From the NCBI GenBank assembly GCA_011389745.1, contig JAABTQ010000012.1, forward strand, positions 35,462-99,461: a stretch of DNA of 64,000 nucleotides. Direction: 5' to 3'. Of this stretch, positions 18,165 to 26,591 are shown one piece after another. The stretch comes from Desulfobacteraceae bacterium. Its GTDB lineage: Bacteria > Desulfobacterota > Desulfobacteria > Desulfobacterales > SKZT01. The notes below the pieces were generated by a model that searched no databases, was not told where the DNA came from, and saw only the letters and a list, made by a program, of their open reading frames with translations. Numbering within the stretch: the first letter of the stretch is position 1; every line of letters begins with the position of its first letter. The position numbers were made by a program, and so were the translations under genes.

Positions 18165-19928
18165 ATGACATTAATTAAAGATACCCATACCAGAGAAGCC
18201 ATGCAGAGGGCCGAAGAGCTTTATGAGCAAAGAAAGCAACTTATGAAGCTTTCCCCCGAACAAGCCATGGAAAAAATTCTGGAGTATAAACACCCGGCTG
18301 CGTTAGTCCACTCTTTTGTCGAACAGGATTTTTATTTTCTGATACATGAAATCGGTCCTGAAGACTGCAACCCGCTGCTGGCCATGGCATCACAAAAACA
18401 GTGGGAATATGTCCTTGACATGGAAATCTGGAATCAAGACCGGATTGCAACCGGGGATATGACCCGATGGCTTTATTTATTTTTCAACGCTGATTCCAAA
18501 AGGCTCATCCAATGGTTTCTTTCCGAAAAAACTGAAATAATCGAGTTTTATCTTCATAAATTTTTGAATATCATCATTAGAATTCATGACCAGGACCCAT
18601 CTGATTTCGGGGACGATTTTTTTACCCTGGATGATACTTTTTATGTTCGTATTGTCGATTCTGATGAGGAGTCAGACTCTGACATGTTAGATAAGGAGCT
18701 TAAGCATCAGTTCCTGAAACATTTTTTGGAAAAACTGGCTGATTACGACTTTATCCAATACCAGAAAGTACTTTTGGAAACGATCCATGTACTTCCCGCC
18801 GAAAGCGAAGAAGAGGCCTATCGTTTAAGAACATTGAGGCTTGCTGAAAAAGGGTTTCTTCCTTTCAGTGAAGCCATCGGTGTTTACCAGCCCATGACAC
18901 CCGAAGAGATTGAAAAAAAATTAATTCAATTGAGGCGTGGCATTAAAGGACCGGAGGATATCATTTTATATCGCATACGTTCTCCTATTTCTCCATCAGA
19001 GCTGGCGGATGCTCAGGAAAGCGTATTTTCCCGATCTTTGAAATCCGTTTCCATTAATGATATGTTGCCCCTGGTTCAATCTGAATTTGCAGCCCTTTGT
19101 AATCAGCTGATATCAGCCGATCGGAAGGCTGTTCAAAACAGGGATCAGCTGAAAGATGTGGTCAAAAAGGCATGCGGGTATTTAAGCATCGGCATGGAGC
19201 ATCTATCCGGATTGAGGCAAAAAATGTCTTCCGACCAAATGGCGGCGATTATAGAACGGTATCCGATAAAATGGATATTTCGGGCTGGATACGGGCGCGT
19301 TTTAATGCTTAAATGGCGTGTTCAAAGATGGCAGCGGAGCAGTTGGTATCATTCCAAAGGACTTCCCCTCACTTTCTGGGATGAATTACGAATGGGGGTT
19401 TTGGGAGGCCTGATGATTAAAAAACCCCTTTTTTTCGACAACTACGAAACCGGCGTTCTTTACAGGGAGTTTGAATCAACTGAGGATATAGAAAAAACGG
19501 CCGATGCATTAGCAAAGATAATGGCAATGGACAGCTTGCTTTCCTTAATAAAAATTGATGATCCTTTGCTTGCTTCTGAACATCTTTTGACATACAAAAA
19601 CACGTTATTGACCCTTTGGACCCGGAATTTTCTCGGGTTACCAGAAACACTTACGCCCATATCGGTCGAAAAATTCGGAACTTTTTACCGGAAATTATTT
19701 GACCGGAGACCGGACCTTCAACATGATGCTTATCCTGAGGTTCCAGCCGAAATGAAAAGGAATTTTATCAACTGGTTAATTCAGACAACCGGTCTGGATC
19801 GCGATGAAATGTCAAAGAGTCTTGAGGATATGCTTGAAGAGCTTTTTAACGAAATTGAAAATGAATACACAATGGTTACCCAAAAGGATTTGGATCCAAG
19901 ATTCGTGAATCTTTTTTTACTGGAGTAG
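18165..19928 (+). CDS. Uncharacterised protein, DUF6178-like
   Basis: 587 residues, soluble, no signal peptide or membrane segment. It is rich in Glu, Leu and aromatic residues and probably helical. The segment [18 protein letters not shown] and the [15 protein letters not shown] segment recall a family annotated DUF6178 in deltaproteobacteria; I am not certain of that name and know no function. Its stop is four bases from the gatB ATG and a strong promoter precedes it, so it is likely co-expressed with gatB. Whether that implies a link to tRNA amidation is unknown. Confidence 0.75.
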   Translation: MTLIKDTHTREAMQRAEELYEQRKQLMKLSPEQAMEKILEYKHPAALVHSFVEQDFYFLIHEIGPEDCNPLLAMASQKQWEYVLDMEIWNQDRIATGDMTRWLYLFFNADSKRLIQWFLSEKTEIIEFYLHKFLNIIIRIHDQDPSDFGDDFFTLDDTFYVRIVDSDEESDSDMLDKELKHQFLKHFLEKLADYDFIQYQKVLLETIHVLPAESEEEAYRLRTLRLAEKGFLPFSEAIGVYQPMTPEEIEKKLIQLRRGIKGPEDIILYRIRSPISPSELADAQESVFSRSLKSVSINDMLPLVQSEFAALCNQLISADRKAVQNRDQLKDVVKKACGYLSIGMEHLSGLRQKMSSDQMAAIIERYPIKWIFRAGYGRVLMLKWRVQRWQRSSWYHSKGLPLTFWDELRMGVLGGLMIKKPLFFDNYETGVLYREFESTEDIEKTADALAKIMAMDSLLSLIKIDDPLLASEHLLTYKNTLLTLWTRNFLGLPETLTPISVEKFGTFYRKLFDRRPDLQHDAYPEVPAEMKRNFINWLIQTTGLDRDEMSKSLEDMLEELFNEIENEYTMVTQKDLDPRFVNLFLLE

Positions 19929-19932
19929 GTCG

Positions 19933-21366
19933 ATGGTATTTGAAAGTGTTATCGGGCTGGAAGTCCACGCACAGCTTAAAACGGAAAGCAAAATTTTCTG
20001 CGGTTGTTCCACCCGGTTCGGGGCTCCTCCCAATACCCATACCTGTCCGGTATGTCTTGGTATGCCGGGTGTGCTTCCGGTATTAAATAAAAAAGTGGTG
20101 GAATATACCATAAAAATGGCCCTTGCCACCAATTGCCGGATTGCTTCGGAAAGCCGCTTTGCCCGAAAGAACTATTTTTATCCGGATCTTCCAAAAGGAT
20201 ACCAGATATCCCAGTATGAGTTGCCCATTGCCCAAAGCGGCTATATCGATATTGAGCCTGAGGGAAAAGAAAAAAAACGGATCGGTATCACACGGATTCA
20301 TATGGAAGAAGACGCCGGAAAGCTGACCCATGATCCCATAAGGCCGGTCAGCTTTGTGGATTATAACCGGACCGGAGTTCCCCTGATGGAGATTGTCAGT
20401 GAACCCGACATTCGTTTTCCGGAAGAAGCCGGAGCTTATTTGCGGCACCTTCGTGCCATTTTGCAATACCTGGATATTTGCGATGGAAATATGGAGGAGG
20501 GAAGTTTCCGATGTGACGCCAACATATCCATTCGTCCCAGGGGTGCCGAAGTTTTCGGAACCCGAGCGGAAATAAAAAATCTTAACTCCTTTAAACATGT
20601 GGAAAAAGCTTTGGAGTATGAAATCATCAGGCAAAAGGAATTGATTGCCGATGGGGATCAGGTGATCCAGGAAACACGGTTGTGGGATCCGGATAAAAAC
20701 ATCACCACCTCCATGCGGGGCAAGGAAGAAGCCCATGATTACCGATATTTCCCTGATCCGGACCTTCTCCCACTGGTCATATCGGATCATTGGATCGAAG
20801 ATATCAGAAAAAACCTCCCGGAACTCCCCAATGAAAAAAAAGAACGGTTTGTCACGGATTACCGGCTTCCCGCCATTGATGCGGAGGTGTTGATATCCAG
20901 CAGGGAACTGGCTGATTATTTTGAAGCCTGTGTCCAAAATATCAACAATCCCAAACAGGTTTGCAACTGGGTCATGGGACCCCTTTTAGGGCTTTTAAAT
21001 ACTGAAAATAAAACCATTGAAGATTCACCTGTGGACACTGAACAATTGGCTGGTCTGCTAAAATTGATTGACGAAGGCGTTATTTCAGGAAAAATGGGAA
21101 AAACCGTTTTTGATGAAATGGCAAAAACCGGAAAATCTGCAAAAACAATCATCGAGGAAAAGGGTTTGGTTCAGGTTTCAGATGTTGCGGTTATTGAGGC
21201 CATAGTGGCTGAAATCCTTTCGGAGGCCCCGCAGCAGGTTGAACAATACAAAAACGGTAAAACAAAGGTGGTCGGCTTTTTTGTGGGTCAGGTCATGAAA
21301 AAAACCAAGGGGAAGGCAAACCCCCAGGTGGTCAATGATGTATTAAAAAAAGCGTTGGAGTCTTAA
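19933..21366 (+). CDS. gatB: Aspartyl/glutamyl-tRNA amidotransferase subunit B
   Basis: 477 residues, the standard length. Motifs include [40 protein letters not shown], the RCDANIS segment and the C-terminal YqeY-like tail ending [18 protein letters not shown]. With GatA and GatC it converts Glu-tRNA(Gln) and/or Asp-tRNA(Asn) to the amides. gatA and gatC are not in the window. GGAG overlapping the previous stop supplies the ribosome site. Confidence 0.97.
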   Translation: MVFESVIGLEVHAQLKTESKIFCGCSTRFGAPPNTHTCPVCLGMPGVLPVLNKKVVEYTIKMALATNCRIASESRFARKNYFYPDLPKGYQISQYELPIAQSGYIDIEPEGKEKKRIGITRIHMEEDAGKLTHDPIRPVSFVDYNRTGVPLMEIVSEPDIRFPEEAGAYLRHLRAILQYLDICDGNMEEGSFRCDANISIRPRGAEVFGTRAEIKNLNSFKHVEKALEYEIIRQKELIADGDQVIQETRLWDPDKNITTSMRGKEEAHDYRYFPDPDLLPLVISDHWIEDIRKNLPELPNEKKERFVTDYRLPAIDAEVLISSRELADYFEACVQNINNPKQVCNWVMGPLLGLLNTENKTIEDSPVDTEQLAGLLKLIDEGVISGKMGKTVFDEMAKTGKSAKTIIEEKGLVQVSDVAVIEAIVAEILSEAPQQVEQYKNGKTKVVGFFVGQVMKKTKGKANPQVVNDVLKKALES

Positions 21367-21389
21367 AGTTGAATAGTCCAAAACTATCT

Positions 21390-21575
21390 GAGAAATCCCC
21401 CCTATCCCCCCTTTTCCAAAAGGGGGAAGCAAAAAAAGTCTCCCTTTTCCAAAGGGGGGAAGCAAAAAAAGTCTCCCTTTTCCAAAGGGGGGAAGCAAAA
21501 AAAGTCTCCCTTTTCCAAAGGGGGAAAGCAAAAAAATTCTCCCTTTTCCAAAGGGGGATTTAGGGGGATTTCCAA
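21390..21575. repeat. 33-bp hairpin repeat array bounded by inverted ends
   Basis: Starts at 21427, 21460, 21493 and 21526 give a regular 33-bp unit containing CCCTTTTCCAAAGGGG, which folds into a short hairpin, plus AAGCAAAAAAAGT. The outer ends are inverted copies of GGAAATCCCCC. The unit is 11 codons, so both strands are spuriously open. It is related in sequence to the G/C-run elements at 13009, 28735 and 38820. Position between gatB and the next gene would allow a termination role. Confidence 0.85.
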
Positions 21576-21651
21576 AGTTTCCCATCAGTACAGTGGGAAT
21601 TGGATGTCGAGTTAATCTAATTTTTTGCATTTAATTTTTAAGGAGGAATTC

Positions 21652-23319
21652 TTGAAAAACCAGACCCTGATATATCGTAAGATTAAAACAATAAGCTTTT
21701 TTCTTTTATTTATCATATTTTTTTTTATTCCTTTAGTATCGGCAGCAGATCCGGTTCGGGTCGTTGTGATTCCATTCAAAATGCATTCCGACCAGGATCT
21801 GGGTTTTTTACAAAACGGCATTTTTGATATGCTTTCCACTCGCCTCTCCCATCCGGGTGAGGTCGAGGTCGTTACCAAGGAAAAAACCGAAGAATCTTTA
21901 AAAGATGTTTCAGGTTCAATAGATGATGCTTTTGCCAAAACGGTCGGGGCAAAACTTGATGCCGACTATGTGCTTTTCGGAAGTCTGACGGTCTTTGGCA
22001 ATAGTGTCAGTATGGATGCAAAAATGGTGGACATGGCCGGAATAAAACAGCCACTGACCTTTTATCAGCAAAGTCAGGGCATGGATGACGTCATACCCGC
22101 GATTAATGAGTTTGCCTCTGAAATTAACCAGAAGGCATTCGGCAAACAAGTTTCGGTTCAAGCACCCTCCACAGTTCCTGCGCCGGGTCAGACTCAGACA
22201 CAGTCCATTTATGTCCATCCGGAACGAATGTGGGAAGAAGATGCCGGCCGGGGAGGAATGATACCGGGATCAGGAAGCCCGTTTATTGTCAGTGGGGCAG
22301 GTGGTTTTCAAAAAAGCCGGAATTTTAATTTCGAGGCTGAAGGTCTCGCTATTGGGGATTTGACCGGTGACGGGTTGAATGAAACAGTAATCATGGCCGG
22401 CCGGTCGCTCCATATTTTTCGCAATCAGGGTGGACGAATGGCCGACCTGAAAGAAATCAAGGGAGAAAAGTACCATAATTATATCTCCGTGGATGTGGCC
22501 GATATCAACAAAAACGACCGGTCTGAAATTTTTGTCACATGCCTGAACGTAAATACCAAACTCCTGGATAGTTTCGTATTGGAATGGAGCGGAACCGATT
22601 TTGTGCCGATTGCCCAGGGAGAAAAATGGTATTTCAGGGTTATCACCCATCCGATCGATGGCAAAATGCTGGTGGGTCAGAAAAGAGGCATCGGTACTCT
22701 GTTTATGGAAGGTGTTTTCCAACTGGTGTGGGATGGTCAGGGCTATATAGATCAGGATAAACTTCCTCTTCCAAAAGGAACGGTCCTTTATGGTTTTGCC
22801 ATGGGAGATCCCACGAACGAGGGATCTGATATGGTTGTTTCCATGGATGCCGAGGGTCATTTACGGATTTATAATTCCGCCGGAGGCCGGGAGTGGAAAA
22901 GCGAGGAACGTTATGGCGGAAGTGAAAAAAATCTCCGGTTCATAGGTCCGGACAGGTCGGAATCCGAGAGCCGGCTGTTTTTGCCTCATAGAGTTTTTCT
23001 TGTGGACTCCAATAAGGACAATAAAAATGAAGTGCTTGTGGTTAATAATGAGGCGTTTACGGGAAGGCTTTTAAAAAACTATCGGAGATACGGAAGCGGA
23101 ACTTTTCAGGCCCTGACATGGGATGGTCTCGGGCTGAACCCTTTATGGCAGACACAAAAGATATCCGGATATGTCAGCGATTATTACCTGGCGGATATGA
23201 ACAATGATGGAAACCAGGAATTGGTTGCCACGGTAGTCAGCCGGCGCGATTCCATTATTACTTCGCCCAAAAGCACGGTGATCTGGTACGATTTGAGCAT
23301 GCTGGCCCCTTCCAATTAA
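21652..23319 (+). CDS. Secreted protein with FlgO/TolB-like N domain and FG-GAP-like repeats
   Basis: 555 residues from TTG 21652. This start is chosen because AAGGAGG lies five bases upstream; an earlier TTG at 21625 has no such site. A signal peptide ends VSA|ADP. Residues about 35-185 (VVVIPFKMHSDQDL, YVLFGSLTVFG) resemble periplasmic proteins that assemble on the outer membrane (FlgO/TolB/CsgG-like N domains). The remainder has repeats of the DLTGDGLNETVI and DMNNDGNQELVA type, the Asp/Asn-rich calcium loops of FG-GAP propellers. It probably acts in the periplasm or at the cell surface. Function unknown; a porin follows. Confidence 0.8.
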   Translation: MKNQTLIYRKIKTISFFLLFIIFFFIPLVSAADPVRVVVIPFKMHSDQDLGFLQNGIFDMLSTRLSHPGEVEVVTKEKTEESLKDVSGSIDDAFAKTVGAKLDADYVLFGSLTVFGNSVSMDAKMVDMAGIKQPLTFYQQSQGMDDVIPAINEFASEINQKAFGKQVSVQAPSTVPAPGQTQTQSIYVHPERMWEEDAGRGGMIPGSGSPFIVSGAGGFQKSRNFNFEAEGLAIGDLTGDGLNETVIMAGRSLHIFRNQGGRMADLKEIKGEKYHNYISVDVADINKNDRSEIFVTCLNVNTKLLDSFVLEWSGTDFVPIAQGEKWYFRVITHPIDGKMLVGQKRGIGTLFMEGVFQLVWDGQGYIDQDKLPLPKGTVLYGFAMGDPTNEGSDMVVSMDAEGHLRIYNSAGGREWKSEERYGGSEKNLRFIGPDRSESESRLFLPHRVFLVDSNKDNKNEVLVVNNEAFTGRLLKNYRRYGSGTFQALTWDGLGLNPLWQTQKISGYVSDYYLADMNNDGNQELVATVVSRRDSIITSPKSTVIWYDLSMLAPSN

Positions 23320-23355
23320 TCGTGGGGGTTTAGATAAAAAATTAAATAAAATATC

Positions 23356-23384
23356 TTGACAAGCCATTTATATTCGAGTATGTG
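23356..23384 (+). promoter_or_regulatory. Candidate sigma70 promoter for the porin
   Basis: TTGACA at 23356-23361, a 17-bp spacer and TATGTG at 23379-23384. The -35 is perfect and the -10 weak. It would give a leader of about 235 nt containing a small CTGAAA/TTTCAG hairpin and the TTAGGT tract. Confidence 0.45.
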
Positions 23385-23490
23385 TTCTAAAAAATTGGCA
23401 GAAGAAAGCGCTTCGTAAAATGCGTTTGTGGCTATTAAGCATAACCTGAAAGGAGGGACAAATACCGTCATTTCAGGGTTGACTGCCCGT

Positions 23491-23592
23491 TTAGGTTTAG
23501 GTTTAGGTTTAGGTTTAGGTTTAGGTTTAGGTTTAGGTTTAGGTTTAGGTTTAGGTTTAGGTTTAGGTTTAGGTTTAGGTTTAGGTTTAGGT
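23491..23592 (+). repeat. (TTAGGT)17 perfect hexamer tract
   Basis: Seventeen uninterrupted copies of TTAGGT span exactly 102 bp. The tract ends 33 bp before the porin ATG and 18 bp before its AAGGAGG ribosome site. It is the only simple-sequence repeat of this size in the window. Such tracts change length by slipped-strand mispairing. Confidence 0.97.
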
Positions 23593-23625
23593 TTCTAATG
23601 ATTATTCATTAAGGAGGAAAAAAAG

Positions 23626-24933
23626 ATGAAGAAATGTTTATCAGCAGTGGTGGCTGTATGCCTGGTGGTTCTGCTTGCGGTTCCGGCAATGGCGTTAGAC
23701 ACTAAATTCAGCGGCCAGTATCGTGTCAGAGGTTTTCATAACAGTAACCAAACTCTCAACGATAATGATGCCAGTGATTCCTGGCTGGACATGCGGTTTA
23801 GACTTCAGACCGATTTCATGGTATCCGATCATTTAACAGTCACCGCCCGATTTGATGCTCTGGACAACAAAAGATTCGGAAATTCCGATCTGGGTGATTC
23901 GGGTGGCAGGGACCGGGATAATATTGATTTTGACCGGGCTTATATGACCATCAAAACGGAAATGGGTACGTTCATGGCAGGCCGCATGCAGGGTGGAACA
24001 TGGGGTACCTTGTTCAACGATACGGAAGGTGAAAGAGACAGGCTCAGATGGCACAATAGTTTTGGGGACCTGACCTTGTACACCATCTATGAGAAAAATT
24101 CTGAAGGTGACGGAAACAACCCGGTCAGGGGAATCCAGGGCAATGAGGTCAATGACGAGGATTTCGACATCTATTATCTTGGTGCTGCTTACAAGATGGA
24201 AAACATATCCGCGGGTCTTCTCTATGGGTATGTTAATGACAAAAGAGGTGTTATATATAGTGATAAATATCATCTGTTCATCCCCTTTGTTATCGGTCAG
24301 TTCGGACCTTTCGGGTTCCAGGGTGAATTGAGATATAATGGACTGGGTGAAAGAGACCACGATGTTCTTGAAGACCAGGATTTTGATCAGTTGGCCTTTA
24401 ATGTTGAGGGTACTTTCACCATGGATATGTTCCAGTTTGAGTTGGGTTATGTCCATGTGGGTGGGCAGGGAAATGAGCCTACAGATGGTAAATTTAAAGG
24501 TTATGGCGGGGCTATCGGTGATGACTGGCAAAAAGCCTGGATTCTTACCAATTCCGAGGATGACGGTATTGCCGAAAATCTTGGCGGAGTGGGTAACCTT
24601 TCCACCACCGGTTCCGGTGCGGGCGGACCTCTTCCAATATACGGCGCCAATCTTTATTATGGTGGTTTAACGGTTATGCCCATGGAAAAACTGGATGTGA
24701 AGTTCATGGCCACCTATGCCAGAACCAACAATTCATTTAACAACGTAGATAGCGCTTATGGCGTGGAATATGATATGTTTCTGAACTACAAGATTTTCGA
24801 TAATCTGACATACTCCTTTATCGCCGCTTACCTGGATGCCGGAGCATTCTGGAGAGACGTAGCAGATGGACCCGACAGAGACAATCTGGAAGATAACTTC
24901 CACCTGTTCAATCAGTTGAGCTTAAGATTCTAA
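23626..24933 (+). CDS. Outer-membrane porin
   Basis: 435 residues. A clear signal peptide (cleavage after AMA, about residue 23) leads into DTKFSGQYRVRGF. The rest alternates polar and hydrophobic residues as in beta strands and ends FHLFNQLSLRF, with the terminal Phe typical of outer-membrane barrels. The DxDNxDxDR-type acidic loops suggest cation binding. It resembles the homotrimeric porins of sulfate reducers; substrate is unknown. AAGGAGG precedes the ATG and a strong terminator follows, so it is a single-gene unit and probably abundant. Confidence 0.88.
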   Translation: MKKCLSAVVAVCLVVLLAVPAMALDTKFSGQYRVRGFHNSNQTLNDNDASDSWLDMRFRLQTDFMVSDHLTVTARFDALDNKRFGNSDLGDSGGRDRDNIDFDRAYMTIKTEMGTFMAGRMQGGTWGTLFNDTEGERDRLRWHNSFGDLTLYTIYEKNSEGDGNNPVRGIQGNEVNDEDFDIYYLGAAYKMENISAGLLYGYVNDKRGVIYSDKYHLFIPFVIGQFGPFGFQGELRYNGLGERDHDVLEDQDFDQLAFNVEGTFTMDMFQFELGYVHVGGQGNEPTDGKFKGYGGAIGDDWQKAWILTNSEDDGIAENLGGVGNLSTTGSGAGGPLPIYGANLYYGGLTVMPMEKLDVKFMATYARTNNSFNNVDSAYGVEYDMFLNYKIFDNLTYSFIAAYLDAGAFWRDVADGPDRDNLEDNFHLFNQLSLRF

Positions 24934-24953
24934 ATTTAGTATCATAATAAATA

Positions 24954-24989
24954 AAAAAGCCCCGGGGGTTAATATGCCCGGGGCTTTTT
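24954..24989 (+). terminator. Rho-independent terminator after the porin gene
   Basis: A perfect 13-bp stem, AAAAAGCCCCGGG with CCCGGGGCTTTTT, a 10-nt loop and a T-rich tail. The A/T flanks make it bidirectional in principle. Confidence 0.93.
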
Positions 24990-25118
24990 ATTTATTAGTA
25001 CGCCAGTACAATGTTTCGAATTTCAGAAAGCTTCTCCTCATACCTGTGAAGGTCCGTTAGCCTCATTTAAGGTTATTTCGAATACGGATTTATTGAGGGT
25101 TTTCAACCTGTGCCTGTC

Positions 25119-25152
25119 ATTCTGAGGGAGTAAGTCGCAGTGGCTTAATTAA
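25119..25152 (+). repeat. Small extragenic repeat, upstream of lgt
   Basis: TGTCATTCTGAGGGAG followed by TAAGTCGCAGTGG. An inverted copy lies at about 26449-26482, so lgt and the tandem array behind it are bracketed by the pair. Confidence 0.6.
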
Positions 25153-25162
25153 AAATTTCACT

Positions 25163-25951
25163 ATGATACCTTTTCCTGAAATCGATCCTGACATTTTTAG
25201 TATCGGCCCCATTCGTGTTCGGTGGTATGGCCTGATGTATATCCTGGGCTTTCTGGCCTCCTATTTTCTCATTCAAAAGCAAAAGCGTTCTCAAGAGATA
25301 GGTCTAAAAGGGGAGCTCGTTCAGGACCTCATGCTCTATCTGGTGATCGGGTTGGTTCTGGGAGCCCGCATCGGGTTTTTGCTGTTTTACCAATATTCGG
25401 ATTGGGGGTATTACCTGTCCAATCCCATAGAGATTATTGCCGTGTGGCATGGGGGTATGTCATTTCATGGAGGACTTCTGGGAGCAATGGCATCCGGCTG
25501 GTGGTTTTGCCGGAAAAAAGGATTGCCTGTTCCGGCTGTGGCGGACTGTGTAACAGTTACAGTACCGGTGGGTTTGGGATTGGGAAGGATTGGAAACTTT
25601 ATCAACGGGGAGTTGTACGGGCGTGCCACGGATGTGCCCTGGGCCATGGTATTTCCTCATGGGGGAGATGTTCCCAGGCATCCGTCTCAGCTTTATGAGG
25701 CCATATTGGAAGGCCTGGTTTTATTTCTGATCCTCTGGTTTTTAAGAAAAAAAGCCTTCAGAGACGGCATGATGGTGGTCTTTTTTCTTTTGTTTTACGG
25801 GATATTCCGGTTTTTTATAGAATTTTTCCGGGAGCCTGATCCTCAACTGGGACTCCTGTTAGGACACAACTTCAGTATGGGGCAGATTTTATGTTTTTCC
25901 ATGATGGCAACGGCAGGAATTCTGGCCTTTTTTATTTATCGCAAGCAGTAG
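25163..25951 (+). CDS. lgt: Prolipoprotein diacylglyceryl transferase
   Basis: 262 residues with about seven membrane segments. Diagnostic motifs are RWYGLMYILGF, GARIGFLLF, WHGGMSFHGGLLG and the Lgt signature GRIGNFINGELYGR. It transfers diacylglycerol from phosphatidylglycerol to the lipobox cysteine of prolipoproteins in the inner membrane. Two or more lipoproteins in this window would be its clients. The ribosome site is weak. Confidence 0.97.
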   Translation: MIPFPEIDPDIFSIGPIRVRWYGLMYILGFLASYFLIQKQKRSQEIGLKGELVQDLMLYLVIGLVLGARIGFLLFYQYSDWGYYLSNPIEIIAVWHGGMSFHGGLLGAMASGWWFCRKKGLPVPAVADCVTVTVPVGLGLGRIGNFINGELYGRATDVPWAMVFPHGGDVPRHPSQLYEAILEGLVLFLILWFLRKKAFRDGMMVVFFLLFYGIFRFFIEFFREPDPQLGLLLGHNFSMGQILCFSMMATAGILAFFIYRKQ

Positions 25952-26025
25952 TATTTCCCCTTTAAATCAGCACCGAAGCGACTGTCGTTTCCATCCACAG
26001 AATCTTATTTTGGTTACTTTCGATG

Positions 26026-26320
26026 TCATTCTGAGGAGGCCAAGAATATCGATTGTTGGTTGGCACGGACACATCGGCCGACGAAGAATCTTCCATCCCT
26101 AAGCCCACGGGCTGACATGTATCCCCTCCGTTGTCATTCTGAGGAGGCCAATAATTTCGATTGTTGGTTGGCATGGACACATCGGTCGACGAAGAATCTT
26201 TCATCCCTAAGCCCACGGACTGCCTTATATTCTCCTCCTTTGTCATTCTGAGGAGGCCAATAATACCGATTCTTGATTGGCACGGACACATTGGCCGACG
26301 AAGAATCTCTCGTTTCCGAA
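26026..26320. repeat. Three tandem copies of a 108-bp intergenic repeat
   Basis: Copies start at 26026, 26134 and 26243. Each has TCATTCTGAGGAGGCCAA near its start and GGCCGACGAAGAATCT or a close variant in the middle; the third is cut short. An inverted relative is at 29277-29345. They fill most of the 640-bp gap between lgt and the M1 peptidase gene and keep a spurious minus-strand frame open. The rest of the gap (to 26591) ends with the inverted extragenic repeat at about 26449 and shows no gene. Confidence 0.88.
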
Positions 26321-26448
26321 AGCTTAGGCCATCTTTTTGCCATCTAAAGTCAGATCTGATAATCATTGCCGATTTGAGACCTTAGATTCGTCGGTCGCCG
26401 TGGTTTCAATCAATAAATCAGAAAATATTTTCTTTTAGGTATCAAATC

Positions 26449-26482
26449 GCTGCGAGTCGCTCCCTCAGAATGACAGGTAAAG
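26449..26482 (-). repeat. Small extragenic repeat, inverted copy
   Basis: Reverse complement of the element at 25119: reading minus it gives TGTCATTCTGAGGGAGCGAC followed by TCGCAGCGA. Confidence 0.6.
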
Positions 26483-26591
26483 GATGACTACCAAACCACT
26501 CTTTCCATTTCCAGCTTGCCATTTTCCTGATAGTTCCTATTTTTTATAAATTCAATGGTCCTGTTTTCGAAAAAAAAAAGTGCTAAAAATA

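Noticed and set aside
20083..20937. 284-codon minus-strand frame
   Set aside because: Antisense shadow of gatB, which is fully conserved in sequence.
21343..21630. Open frames on both strands across the 33-bp array
   Set aside because: The unit is 11 codons, so the frames are repeat-driven. They are not genes, and the spacing and hairpins do not fit a CRISPR array because there are no unique spacers.
23491..23592. Telomere-like sequence suggesting a linear end or eukaryotic origin
   Set aside because: The unit is TTAGGT, is internal, and lies between bacterial genes with bacterial ribosome sites.
25962..26366. 134-codon minus-strand frame
   Set aside because: It is made entirely of the three tandem intergenic repeats and has no ribosome site or homology.
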